From PALSA-1006 sp036171275 (GTDB lineage Bacteria; Pseudomonadota; Gammaproteobacteria; Burkholderiales; Gallionellaceae), in contig JAVHQT010000015.1 in the NCBI GenBank assembly GCA_036171275.1, positions 1-64,000 of the forward strand: a DNA stretch of 64,000 nt, given 5' to 3'. Below are positions 44,347 to 53,090 of the stretch, piece by piece. Under the pieces are notes generated by a model, which saw nothing but the letters and a program-made list of their open reading frames with translations, searched no databases and had not been told where the DNA came from. Position 1 is the first letter of the stretch, and each line of letters opens with the position of its first letter. A program made the position numbers and the translations under genes.

Positions 44347-45432
44347 ATGATGTATATCGGCATCATGTCGGGAACTAGCTTAGACGGCATTGATGTTGCT
44401 CTTGTTGACTTTTCCTCCGCTTCACCCCAATTGCGCCACACCTACTTCCTTGCGTATCCAGACGCACTGAAATCGCAGTTGCTGAACTTGCATCAACCTG
44501 CCCTCGGCGAACTCAATCACAGCTGCCTGATAGCCAATACACTGGCCAACCTTTACGCGCAGGCAACACTCACGCTGCTCAAGCAGTGCAATATTTTTGC
44601 TTGGCAAATCAAAGCGATTGGCTGTCACGGCCAAACTATTCGGCATTGCCCCGAGCTTGGTTACACCGTGCAACTTGGCAATTCAGCACGCCTAGCAGAA
44701 TTAACCCGCATCACGGTGGTCAGCGATTTTCGCAGTCGCGATATTGCAGCGGGTGGGCAAGGTGCGCCCTTAGTGCCCGCGTTCCATCATTATGTTTTAC
44801 GCCACCCAAGCATTCATCGCGTCATTGTCAACATTGGTGGCATCAGCAATTTAACGCGGTTAAGCCCAAATTTTTCAACGCTTGGCTTTGATTGCGGCCC
44901 TGGTAATTTGCTCATGGATGCGTGGATACAGCTACATCAAGGGCGTGCATACGATCACGATGGCGCATGGGCAGCAAGTGGTCAGCTGATTCCAGATTTA
45001 TATGCGCGGCTTTGCGCAGCGCAATTTTTTAGTTTGCCGCCGCCTAAAAGTACCGGCAGAGACCTGTTTAATTTGCATTGGCTGCAACAGCAACTCGTCG
45101 GCGACGAAAACCCTGCCGACGTCCAAGCCACCTTATCTGCGCTGACTGTTTTTGGAATTTCGGAATCGATACGCCATTATTGTCCCGAAGCAGAAGAAAT
45201 TTACCTGTGCGGCGGCGGAGCGAAAAACATCAATATAATCAATAACTTAAAAAAATATCTGCCGTGTTGTCGGCTCGGGCTGACCGACGAATTAGGCATG
45301 GATGCGGATTGGATCGAGGCGATTGCTTTTGCTTGGTTAGCGCAACAAGCCTTGCTAGGCAAAACCGCCAATTTACCGGAAGCAACCGGGGCAAGTCACC
45401 CCTGCATTTTGGGCGCAATTTATCCAGCCTAA
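44347..45432 (+). CDS. anmK: Anhydro-N-acetylmuramic acid kinase
   Basis: AnmK phosphorylates and opens anhydro-MurNAc from recycled cell wall. It begins MYIGIMSGTSLDGIDVALVDF, the family signature, with RDIAAGGQGAPLVPAFH, VNIGGISNLT, DCGPGNLLMD and CGGGAKN also present. 361 residues. It pairs functionally with the upstream murein peptidase. The 20-base motif is inside the gene (45231). Confidence 0.96.
   Translation: MMYIGIMSGTSLDGIDVALVDFSSASPQLRHTYFLAYPDALKSQLLNLHQPALGELNHSCLIANTLANLYAQATLTLLKQCNIFAWQIKAIGCHGQTIRHCPELGYTVQLGNSARLAELTRITVVSDFRSRDIAAGGQGAPLVPAFHHYVLRHPSIHRVIVNIGGISNLTRLSPNFSTLGFDCGPGNLLMDAWIQLHQGRAYDHDGAWAASGQLIPDLYARLCAAQFFSLPPPKSTGRDLFNLHWLQQQLVGDENPADVQATLSALTVFGISESIRHYCPEAEEIYLCGGGAKNINIINNLKKYLPCCRLGLTDELGMDADWIEAIAFAWLAQQALLGKTANLPEATGASHPCILGAIYPA
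45231..45250 (-). repeat. Motif copy inside anmK (read as NIINNL)
   Basis: CAATATAATCAATAACTTAA, 19 of 20. It is read by anmK on the strand opposite to the LLIIL-type copies, so the peptide differs. Fits the IHF consensus. Confidence 0.75.
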
Positions 45433-45475
45433 AGCGTTAAGTTAATCTTGCAATTAAAAATTAACGCATTCAATC

Positions 45476-46078
45476 CTAGTTTTTTTGCACATAAGCCAAG
45501 GCTTCGGTATGGCTGGGCATCAGTTCCAGCACCTTGCCATAGGCTGCTTTTGCCAACTCGGTATGCGCTTGCCAAGCTTCGGCGCGGGCAAGATACACCC
45601 AGATAGTGGCATCGCTGGGATAATGGGCGCTGAGCTCGGTGGCATGGCTCGCCAGGGTTTCCCATTGCTGCAATGCTTCTTCGCACACCATCATGCGTAG
45701 ATGCGCGGTGTAATTCCAGTTGGAAAGGTCAATGATCTTGCGCGCTTCAACGGCGGCTTCTTGCCAGCGCAATTGAGCCATCAGCGGCAAAGTCAGTCCT
45801 AACCTTGCCTCGATGGATTTGGGATTGATCAACAAGACTTGTTGGTAATCGTCCAGCGCCTTGTTGTAATGTCCTTGCAAATAGCTCAACCAAGCACGGC
45901 GCATCAGCGCAATTTCATGGGTGGGCGATTGCTGCAAAACAATGGCCATTGCGCTGGCTGCGCCTGCATAATTACCACCGGCTTCTAAGGTGTAGCTTCG
46001 CTCCCAAACGGGGGCAGCACAGATACTTACACTGAACAGCAAGCCAACGCCGGCTAACAAGTAACGCTTTGTATTCAT
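45476..46078 (-). CDS. Exported TPR protein (second of two paralogues)
   Basis: 200 residues from ATG 46078, which follows GAGGAGAAA. The signal peptide ends near SVSICA. TPR-like repeats fill the rest (AWLSYLQGHYNKALDDYQQVLLINPKSIEARLGL). It is clearly related to the TPR protein at 52454-53059, sharing an RR.WL.Y..G.Y pattern, A.LGL.LP..A..RW.EA..AR, YPSDA...VYLARA and AKAY..VL...P.H.EA. Probably periplasmic, serving as a scaffold with the barrel gene next to it. Last gene of the seven-gene run. Confidence 0.85.
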   Translation of the reverse strand: MNTKRYLLAGVGLLFSVSICAAPVWERSYTLEAGGNYAGAASAMAIVLQQSPTHEIALMRRAWLSYLQGHYNKALDDYQQVLLINPKSIEARLGLTLPLMAQLRWQEAAVEARKIIDLSNWNYTAHLRMMVCEEALQQWETLASHATELSAHYPSDATIWVYLARAEAWQAHTELAKAAYGKVLELMPSHTEALAYVQKN

Positions 46079-46107
46079 TGAATTTCTCCTCGCTATAAAC
46101 CGAAAAT

Positions 46108-47085
46108 TTACCACTGATTTTGCAGGCTTAAATACAGATAAGCGCCGCTATAAAGCACGTCTTTGCTTGGATTGGTGCTGCTTTTACCCGCATTGTATTG
46201 GTCGAGACCACTTTGCACATTGAGCTGATTTGACTTGTCCAGTTGCCATAGCAAAGCCAGCGAAACGCCGCCTTGTTGGATATCAGAAAAATTAGATAAA
46301 TTGCTGCCATCCACCGCGTACAGACGTTTGCCGACTAAAGCGCCCAGTTGAATTTGGCTGGGCATACCCGTGTCAGGGACTAAAAAACGAATCCATTTAA
46401 AATCTAGCGCGTCGGTGTGCGATAGATTTTGCGCGCGATTATTGGTGCTGGCGCTGGCAATAGAATCGGTCGAAAAACGAATATCAAACAGGCGAAATTG
46501 CATCCAATCGCGCCCTTTATTCAGCGCAAACCCCAGTGTCGGCGTGGTTTGTAATACCGATAGACTGCTGTTGTCGGTTTTGCTTACGCCGCAGCGACTG
46601 CTGGCTAGACCGAGATCAAAATAAGTGGTTTTTTCAAAATTAAGGAACGAAATTTTAGGGGAGATCACGGTTACGTCGTTGGTTTCATTGCTCGAATCAT
46701 CGTTAAAAGCAGCCAATAAATCAGTTTGAATCCGGAGTTCGCCGCCCCAGCCATCGGGGGTGAACTGGCGATGTCCTGACAAAAAAACATTAGTTTGGTT
46801 TAAGGTGTTCGGTGATGCGCCAGCAGCGGTTTTGAGCGTTAAAACCGCCTTGGCAACGCCCACTTGAATTCCGCCGCGCTCGAGATATTGCGCCGCTAAA
46901 TCCACGCCGTAACTCATGACATTATCGCGTTTTTCTGAGCCGTTATACGTCACGAAAGTGAATTGCGGCAATGCGTTCAGCGTCCATTCATGTGGATTGG
47001 GAATGTTGACTAATTCGTTTTGTGCTTGCAATGGACTTGATAATATACTCAATATAATCAACAAGTTACGTAAAATAGCTTTCAT
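46108..47085 (-). CDS. Probable outer-membrane beta-barrel protein
   Basis: 325 residues from ATG 47085 (GGAGC upstream). The signal peptide is MKAILRNLLIILSILSSPLQA. The remainder is rich in alternating polar/hydrophobic strands with aromatic ends (GWGGELRIQTDLLAAF, QIQLGALVGKRLYAV, GVSLALLWQLD) and ends in Trp (YLYLSLQNQW), as outer-membrane barrels do. No family was recognised. It sits between the C45 enzyme and a TPR protein, a pairing reminiscent of TPR-plus-barrel export modules; that role is inference. Confidence 0.65.
   Translation of the reverse strand: MKAILRNLLIILSILSSPLQAQNELVNIPNPHEWTLNALPQFTFVTYNGSEKRDNVMSYGVDLAAQYLERGGIQVGVAKAVLTLKTAAGASPNTLNQTNVFLSGHRQFTPDGWGGELRIQTDLLAAFNDDSSNETNDVTVISPKISFLNFEKTTYFDLGLASSRCGVSKTDNSSLSVLQTTPTLGFALNKGRDWMQFRLFDIRFSTDSIASASTNNRAQNLSHTDALDFKWIRFLVPDTGMPSQIQLGALVGKRLYAVDGSNLSNFSDIQQGGVSLALLWQLDKSNQLNVQSGLDQYNAGKSSTNPSKDVLYSGAYLYLSLQNQW
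47050..47069 (-). repeat. Motif copy in the signal-peptide codons of the barrel gene
   Basis: CAATATAATCAACAAGTTAC, 19 of 20; read on the minus strand as NLLIILSI. Fits the IHF consensus. Confidence 0.7.
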
Positions 47086-47102
47086 TATTTTGCTCCAGTT
47101 AA

Positions 47103-48086
47103 TTAACCGAGATTGACCCACAATTCAGTTTCTTCGAAGTAGGCAAAAGATTGATACAGGCGCAAATGGTTTGGCCAGCGATATTCCATCGCCCGTAATT
47201 GAGGGTTGTAAATCGCGGTGTACAGCGTGCCGAAACCTTGCGCGTAATTGTTGGAGAACAGTGGGCTATATTCAAACGCATTGACGAAAGATTCCACGCT
47301 GCTTAACGGGTCGTAAAGCTTGCTAATCAGACATTGCTGACGCTCGTAAGAATTTGAAAATAAAGCATAATTGGTGATTTCTAAATCACCTTGGTGATTC
47401 ACCGCCAGCGGTTTGTAGGTCACGATTGGGGTGAAAAAAGGCGTGAGTTCTACCGTGCGCACTTGCCCGTAAGCGTCGAGCAATGTGACGTTATACGCCA
47501 TGTGCGCCGGCACACGATTCAGCACGCTGACGGCTTCGTCCACGGTGCGACAAAACTCCAAAACGTAACGCAAAATAATCGGAATGCCGAATCCCTCGGT
47601 GATGCTTTCATGTCCGCCGAAAGCCAGCGATACCGATAAGCCATGTTCATTCATGCCGTCCAGTACGCCCCATAAACAATCCGTACTGGCAATGACATGC
47701 GTTTGATGCCAGTGCGTTTTCAGAATCCGCCCTTCGCAGAAATCCGGGGCGTAATCATAATTGCGCACCAGAATCGGCGCGTACCGTGTCCACACGGCTT
47801 GCGAACAGCCGCTGAGATAGGGTGCAGGGCAATAAAAGCTGAGTAATCGCGCATCCTGTTCGTCTGCTTGGGTAATGCGCAACAGGTGTTCCCACAGCGG
47901 AACCAGTTCTGGCATAAAGGATTGCAAAGCGTGGCGACATTCGTCTAGGCTAGGGCGTTTAATTTCCCCTTCGCTCGCAAACCATTTTCGATAGGCGGGC
48001 ATTGCGGCCTGATAATGCGTTAGCCATTTTTCGCCAGGAAATGCTTCGTCAATCGCCTGAAAACGTTTTTGAATGAGGGCGCTCAT
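47103..48086 (-). CDS. C45-type Ntn hydrolase / acyltransferase
   Basis: 327 residues. The family (isopenicillin N acyltransferase, linear amide C-N hydrolases) is made as a precursor and self-cleaves before a cysteine that becomes the N-terminal nucleophile. Gly93-Cys94 (YLSGCSQAVW) fits, as do LVRNYDYAPDFCEGRIL, WGVLDGMNEHGLSVSLAFGG and a late N-rich region (EITNYALFSNSYER). It would hydrolyse or transfer an acyl/amide group. The start overlaps the ATP-grasp stop as ATGA, so the two act in one pathway, probably making and processing the same amide. No signal peptide: cytosolic. Confidence 0.82.
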   Translation of the reverse strand: MSALIQKRFQAIDEAFPGEKWLTHYQAAMPAYRKWFASEGEIKRPSLDECRHALQSFMPELVPLWEHLLRITQADEQDARLLSFYCPAPYLSGCSQAVWTRYAPILVRNYDYAPDFCEGRILKTHWHQTHVIASTDCLWGVLDGMNEHGLSVSLAFGGHESITEGFGIPIILRYVLEFCRTVDEAVSVLNRVPAHMAYNVTLLDAYGQVRTVELTPFFTPIVTYKPLAVNHQGDLEITNYALFSNSYERQQCLISKLYDPLSSVESFVNAFEYSPLFSNNYAQGFGTLYTAIYNPQLRAMEYRWPNHLRLYQSFAYFEETELWVNLG

Positions 48087-49561
48087 GCGCTACGTCCACT
48101 TTTAACATTGGCCGGATTGTGGATTAATTCCACTTGCGAACGTTCCTCTTGCTGCAGTGGGCGGAACTGGAAACATGCTTGCAGCGCTTGTACCCAGCGT
48201 TCGCCAGCAGCATTCAGTCCGCCCTCGCTATGCCGAATCACGCAGTTGACAAACAAAATCGCCAAATCGCCACCGTGATAGGCATATTCGCCCGCCCGCA
48301 TAATTCTCAATAAATACGCTTCATCGGCCGCGAGCGCGTCGCGGCGTTCATAACTGACATATTTCAATCGTAATGTGCCGTCGTTTTGCAGTTGATAAAC
48401 GCCGGAAACCGGAGCTTGGGTAATGACGTGTAACTCATCGGGCAAGTATTTCAAAATGACTTGTGCCGCCACGCCAGTCGCACCTTTCGAAAGCTGAATT
48501 TGGTTGAATTCGTCCACGTCTAAAGTGAGTTCTACCGCCGGATCGTATTCTAATAAGTGGAATAAAAACAAAGGGATATGACTGGCACTGCAGTCGGATA
48601 AATTAGTCATCGCGCTGATGCCGGTGATGCGCGCATTCAGCTCGCCTAAGTACACCTCTTGTGTATCAAGGTCGATTAAATAGTCCAATTCAAAGTAGCC
48701 GCGATAACCACGCTGATACAACGCATCGCCCATTGCTTGAGATTTTTGCAGCACTTGGCGCCGTAGGTGAGCGTTAAACGCCGCGTCATACAATTCGTTG
48801 CCACACCAGCCCCCGGGGTAGGGCGTGAGTGAAGAAATGCCGATCAGCTCGGTCAAAAGTGGGCCAACAAATGTGCCCCAGCGCGTGGCGCAAGCTTCAA
48901 TCGCCGTACCGGTACAGCGCACCCAGCGCATGATTTTCACCGTATCTTCTGCTTCGATTTTACTTGCTACTGCTTGATAGTCGTCTGCACTGGCGATGAA
49001 AAAAGTGGTTTTGCCAGAATCGCCAAACGCGGTTTGCACCACCCAGCGTTCGCCTAAATCGGCTTCTTGTGCCAAGCGTTGCAACTCGGCAAACGAAGAA
49101 ACTTTTGCCAATACATTCGGCACGCTACGCACGCCGGCTTGATTGCCGATTTCGGTGGTGATGATTTTGCTGTCTATTTCACGCACCAATTGGTTGGGTG
49201 GCAAGATAATGTCCAGCTTTAGGGTCTGGCAAAGCGCTTCGAGCTGCGGATCAAAAAACAAAAATAGCGCGCGTCCTGCCGGTTGCTGCGCGGCAATACG
49301 CGCCCGAACGGCGGGTGAGTTTAATAAATAATAATTAATATCTTCAATAGAATCAAATACTTGCGATTTATCATCTGCGACGAGTAATACGTGCGGATGC
49401 GCGCCATCAAAACAATCAATTAAATTGATATTCAGCCAATTACGCACCCAAGTGTGCATCCCCATTAGATTGAAATTGCTCGCGCTGACAAAATAGGTCG
49501 GCGTGTTGAGGGTGGCAAAATAGCGCCGGATGTCGGCGAGTGAGCGTAGCGTGTGCTTCAT
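48083..49561 (-). CDS. ATP-grasp ligase (biotin-carboxylase-like), substrate unknown
   Basis: 492 residues. The ATP-grasp fold is suggested by ERWVVQTAFGDSGKTTFFI (phosphate-binding loop), VKIMRWVRCTGTAIEACATRWGTF, GPLLTELIGI and the metal-binding GYFELDYLIDLDTQEVYLGELNARITG (Glu and Asn). A C-terminal ~130 residues do not match a biotin carboxylase C-domain, and no biotin carrier is nearby. Such enzymes join a carboxylate to an amine or other nucleophile through an acyl phosphate. With the decarboxylase before it and the C45 enzyme after it, an amine-conjugating role is a reasonable guess. Confidence 0.8.
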   Translation of the reverse strand: MKHTLRSLADIRRYFATLNTPTYFVSASNFNLMGMHTWVRNWLNINLIDCFDGAHPHVLLVADDKSQVFDSIEDINYYLLNSPAVRARIAAQQPAGRALFLFFDPQLEALCQTLKLDIILPPNQLVREIDSKIITTEIGNQAGVRSVPNVLAKVSSFAELQRLAQEADLGERWVVQTAFGDSGKTTFFIASADDYQAVASKIEAEDTVKIMRWVRCTGTAIEACATRWGTFVGPLLTELIGISSLTPYPGGWCGNELYDAAFNAHLRRQVLQKSQAMGDALYQRGYRGYFELDYLIDLDTQEVYLGELNARITGISAMTNLSDCSASHIPLFLFHLLEYDPAVELTLDVDEFNQIQLSKGATGVAAQVILKYLPDELHVITQAPVSGVYQLQNDGTLRLKYVSYERRDALAADEAYLLRIMRAGEYAYHGGDLAILFVNCVIRHSEGGLNAAGERWVQALQACFQFRPLQQEERSQVELIHNPANVKSGRSA

Positions 49562-49597
49562 CTTTAATTATCCAATCACAAAAATGTGGGCAGAAAA

Positions 49598-49623
49598 CCC
49601 TTCGCTAAGCGTAGGGCGAACGG
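49598..49623. repeat. Short CCTTCG...GGGCGAACGG repeat between cluster genes
   Basis: Degenerate half of the palindromic family seen at 19340, in the 79-base gap between the decarboxylase and ATP-grasp genes. Confidence 0.45.
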
Positions 49624-49640
49624 GGTGGCGGAAACCAGTT

Positions 49641-52298
49641 TCATTGCGCTTGCCTCAATAATTGCATTTGCTGGGCTAAATGCGCTTCGCTAAACACTTT
49701 AAAGCCGCGCTCAAAATGGAAGCCGTGAATTTCTTTGACTTTGATGTGCTGGAAGAAAATCAAAATTTCTGCGGTGATAATTTGCCCCGGCACAATCACC
49801 GGAAAGCCAGGCGGATAGGGCGTGACAAAGCTGGCAGAAACCCATTGTTGTCCTGCTTGGACGCGTTGCAAGCTGTCGGCGGACAGCGGGAGATATTCAA
49901 CATTTTCGTCCTCAATGCCTTGGTAATGGGCGGTGCGCAGGTCGATCGCGGTGAATTCGCTGGCGGCGAAGGGTTGAAACGCGGGGTGATACAGGCGTTT
50001 TTCCGGTAGCGGAATTGACGGTTCCAGCATAGCGGCGGGGCGTTTACTGTGGCGTTCGCCGTGAAATTTAGCCGCCATTTCGTGTAGTACTTGCAGCAGA
50101 TAATCAATCGTGGCTTGCGTTGCGCCAATGTTAATCAGAAATAAAACGGTGTGACGCGAGGTTTTATTGACCTGAATATCATAGCGATTCATGAGAAGTT
50201 GGCGGAATTGGCTGCCGTTAATGCCGCTGCCGCTGACCTTTAAGGTGATGCGCGTTGGATCGATGACGAAATCGGATTGCCCCCAAGCGCTACTTAATGC
50301 CGCCAAAACCGATTCTTCGGTTGGCGTGTGGCTTTTACGATAGGGCGATGGAATCATTTCTGCATCACCCAGAACTTCAAAATAGGGTTTCAGTAAGGTT
50401 GATTCGGCAATATGTTGCCGTAATTGCAGCGAAAGTAAAATAGTTTCGCGCACCTTATGAAATCCTTCTAACGCCGCTTGCCGCCGCGCAATATCCAGCG
50501 AAGCGATAATTTGATAGTTGGGCGAGGTAGAAGTGAAAATGCGGAAAGCGTCAATGAAACGTGCCTGATTAAATTGCGCGTCGGCAATGTGAATCATCGA
50601 CGCTTGGCGAAAGGCGCTCAGTGTTTTGTGCGTAGATTGGGTGGCGTACACGCGCAATTTTACCAAGTCAGGATTCGGATACAACGGTTGTTGCCATTTT
50701 TCTGGATCAGGATTCGCCTCGAATTCTGCCGCCCAATGTCTATAAAACTCAATATAATCAATAGATTGCATTCTTTGTCGAATTTTATGCACCGCCGACA
50801 TTGCGCTGCGACTTTGGTATAAAGGATGAAAATGCGCGAAGGCAAACCACGCTTCATCCCAATGGAAAATAACATCAGGCTTCAGCGCTAAAATTTCCAT
50901 CATGAAATTTTCACTGTGATAAATCAGTCCGTCAAAAGTGGAATTGGTGAGGGTTATTTGCTTGAGTTTATGCAGTCGCCCCTGTTTTTTGAGGTCAAGT
51001 AGCACCGCTTTGATTTGTGCCAACGTGATACCACCATATAAGTCGTAATCAACCAGCGGATAGGTTTCAAGAAAAATCGGAAATGCGCCGCTCAACATCA
51101 CGCCATAGGGAATGGATTTATGGCAATCGGCGGAAATCAACACAATATCGCCCGGTTGTAAATTGGCTTGGCAGACAATTTTGTTGGAAGTTGATGTGCC
51201 GTTGGTGACGAAATAACTGGCATCCGCGCCAAAGGTTTCGGCGGCTTTGAGATGGGCTTGTTTAATTGCGCCGGTCGGGTCGAGCAACGAATCCAGGCCA
51301 CCTTGGGTGGATGAGGTTTCGGCTAGGAAAATATTGGCGCCATAAAAATCGAGCATATCGTGAATCCACGGCGAATCTTTTACCGAGGCGCCGCGTGATA
51401 AAGGCAGGGCGTGAAATACGCCTTTCGGCTGGCGGCTGTAGGCTTGTAAGGCATCAAAAAACGGCGTGAAAAACCGGTTGCGCATGCCATTTAAGACGGC
51501 GGTATGTAAATCTTGAAACGGATTTAGGTGAAACAACACGCGGTCAAAATGGCTGCGAATCGGCAAGGGCAGTTCGGCGGCGGTTTGTTCACTGATTAAA
51601 TAATGATTCAACGACGGGCGCAGGTAGCGCAGGGTGCGGCACAAGTTTACTTCCACCGTGTCCCACGGATTGAGTGGCGGCGTGTTGGCGAGCAAACTTT
51701 TGCTGTAGTGGTTGAAGAGTACGCTGGAGCTAACCGTACTGGGAAGCAAGTGATTTAGGTAAATGCAGGCTTGCAAATCAGGATTGGCAAGGGCTGCGGT
51801 CAGCGCGTCTTCGGCACTGTTGACCAACACAATATCGTAAATAAATTCATCGTGCGTAGATTTGAAGGTCGCCAAATGCTGGCGATAAAGCATCTCGTAA
51901 TCGTCAGGGTAGGGATGGGCAATGAGGACTTCAAAATAGGGTTTGGGCGGCGCAATGGCTTGGGCAGAAATTTGCCCGGCTTCGTGCAAAATCGGGCGAT
52001 CCAGCTGTTCAAGATTGCTTAAAAACGGGCTGAAAGTTTGCTGCTGATAGCGATTATTGGTCAGCATAAACAGGCAGTTATTCACCAGCTGGGTAATCAG
52101 CACGAATTGCTCACGTTCCAAATAGTGCGCTAATTGCAACAATACGCCGCGTCCGGGATAAGTCCAAAAACGATCAATTTCGCGCAGGTTATCTAACGCG
52201 GCAGCGAAGTCGATAGCGTGAAACGGCACAGCATTTGCGACCTTGCGCAAGGTTTGCCACCGCGTGTCACGTTCTTGTTTTAAGTCGAGGCGGTTCAT
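49641..52298 (-). CDS. Orn/Lys/Arg-type PLP decarboxylase, long form (885 residues)
   Basis: Fold-type I decarboxylase of the ornithine/lysine/arginine family. The PLP lysine is K558 in ATQSTHKTLSAFRQ, the PLP-binding block is FVTNGTSTSNKIV, and DEAWFAFAHFHP carries the Asp that holds the pyridine nitrogen. The PLP lysine is ~180 residues later than in E. coli AdiA or LdcI (K386, K367), so an N-terminal extension of about that size is present. The PGHxGG block is altered (LPLSRGAS), which may mean an unusual substrate. AAAAGGAA precedes ATG 52298. It should yield an amine from an amino acid; which one cannot be read from sequence. Confidence 0.85.
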   Translation of the reverse strand: MNRLDLKQERDTRWQTLRKVANAVPFHAIDFAAALDNLREIDRFWTYPGRGVLLQLAHYLEREQFVLITQLVNNCLFMLTNNRYQQQTFSPFLSNLEQLDRPILHEAGQISAQAIAPPKPYFEVLIAHPYPDDYEMLYRQHLATFKSTHDEFIYDIVLVNSAEDALTAALANPDLQACIYLNHLLPSTVSSSVLFNHYSKSLLANTPPLNPWDTVEVNLCRTLRYLRPSLNHYLISEQTAAELPLPIRSHFDRVLFHLNPFQDLHTAVLNGMRNRFFTPFFDALQAYSRQPKGVFHALPLSRGASVKDSPWIHDMLDFYGANIFLAETSSTQGGLDSLLDPTGAIKQAHLKAAETFGADASYFVTNGTSTSNKIVCQANLQPGDIVLISADCHKSIPYGVMLSGAFPIFLETYPLVDYDLYGGITLAQIKAVLLDLKKQGRLHKLKQITLTNSTFDGLIYHSENFMMEILALKPDVIFHWDEAWFAFAHFHPLYQSRSAMSAVHKIRQRMQSIDYIEFYRHWAAEFEANPDPEKWQQPLYPNPDLVKLRVYATQSTHKTLSAFRQASMIHIADAQFNQARFIDAFRIFTSTSPNYQIIASLDIARRQAALEGFHKVRETILLSLQLRQHIAESTLLKPYFEVLGDAEMIPSPYRKSHTPTEESVLAALSSAWGQSDFVIDPTRITLKVSGSGINGSQFRQLLMNRYDIQVNKTSRHTVLFLINIGATQATIDYLLQVLHEMAAKFHGERHSKRPAAMLEPSIPLPEKRLYHPAFQPFAASEFTAIDLRTAHYQGIEDENVEYLPLSADSLQRVQAGQQWVSASFVTPYPPGFPVIVPGQIITAEILIFFQHIKVKEIHGFHFERGFKVFSEAHLAQQMQLLRQAQ
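50750..50769 (-). repeat. Motif copy inside the decarboxylase (read as SIDYIEF)
   Basis: CAATATAATCAATAGATTGC; CAATATAATCAA is exact. It is read in a different frame from the LLIIL copies. Fits the IHF consensus. Confidence 0.65.
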
Positions 52299-52441
52299 TC
52301 AAATTCCTTTTGGTTTGAAACGCAGGCGAATGGGCTCCGGCATTCACCTTTTTATCTTTAGGGGTTGGGTTTAAGAACACCAGAAACGGGCAAACTTTTC
52401 TTTGGTTAATTGACTAACCGAATGCCCGATCAATATTATTT

Positions 52442-52461
52442 GTAAGTTATTGATTATAATA
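52442..52461 (+). repeat. Motif copy over the stop of the first TPR gene
   Basis: GTAAGTTATTGATTATAATA (17-18 of 20). The TPR stop (52454-52456) is within it. Same orientation as the copy at 55285. Fits the IHF consensus. Confidence 0.7.
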
Positions 52462-53059
52462 CATTTTTTGCAAGGAAGTTTTTTGCTTCTAAATGTCCTG
52501 GGTAGCGCGCTAGCACTTGGTTGTAAGCTTTAGCCGCTTCGTTTTTGCGACCTTGTCCTATTTTGGCGCGCGCTAAATAGACGAAGGCGCTGGCATCTGA
52601 CGGATAATTGCTGACCAGTTTTTCGGCAAATTTTTCCATTTCAGTCCAGTTTTGCTGCGCTTCAAGTGCCACAGAAAGTCGCAACAAGGCTAGGTAATTA
52701 TTGGGGGCGAGTCCTAAAACGTGCCGCGCCCGATTTTCTGCTTCACGCCAACGTTTCGCCGCTAAAAAGGGTAAAACAATGCCGAGTTTCGCATCCAGTG
52801 AGGCGGGATTGCGCTTGATGGCATATTCATATTCGCGAATCGAATCATCGTAGCGACCTAAGGAATAAAACAGCCAGCCACGACGCAACTGCTTTAATTC
52901 GCCATCGGCATCGGTTGCCGAAATCATTTCTAAAGCGCCAATGGCTTCAATATATTTGCCAGCGGTTTCATATTGATAGGAGGCTTGCCAAGCTGGATTT
53001 TCTGCCCATGCGGCGCAGCTTAACGTGGCAGATAAAATAAGGGTTGAAAAGCGTTTCAT
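52454..53059 (-). CDS. Exported TPR protein (first of two paralogues)
   Basis: 201 residues from ATG 53059, which has GGAGAAA upstream (a TTG at 53071 is not preferred). The signal peptide is MKRFSTLILSATLSCAAWA. TPR-like repeats follow (LRRGWLFYSLGRYDDSIREYEYAIKRNPASLDAKLGIVLPFLAAKRWREAEN region), with YPSDASAFVYLARAKIGQG and NEAAKAYNQVLARYPGHLEA at the end. It lies 31 bases after the urea-transporter/M23 gene and is probably co-transcribed with it. It likely acts as a periplasmic adaptor. Confidence 0.85.
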   Translation of the reverse strand: MKRFSTLILSATLSCAAWAENPAWQASYQYETAGKYIEAIGALEMISATDADGELKQLRRGWLFYSLGRYDDSIREYEYAIKRNPASLDAKLGIVLPFLAAKRWREAENRARHVLGLAPNNYLALLRLSVALEAQQNWTEMEKFAEKLVSNYPSDASAFVYLARAKIGQGRKNEAAKAYNQVLARYPGHLEAKNFLAKNVL

Positions 53060-53090
53060 TAGTTTCTCCAAGGGTTATATGTCAGATATA

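Noticed and set aside
48083..49561. Biotin carboxylase assignment for the ATP-grasp protein
   Set aside because: No biotin carrier or carboxyltransferase nearby and the C-terminal region does not match; kept as a general ATP-grasp ligase.
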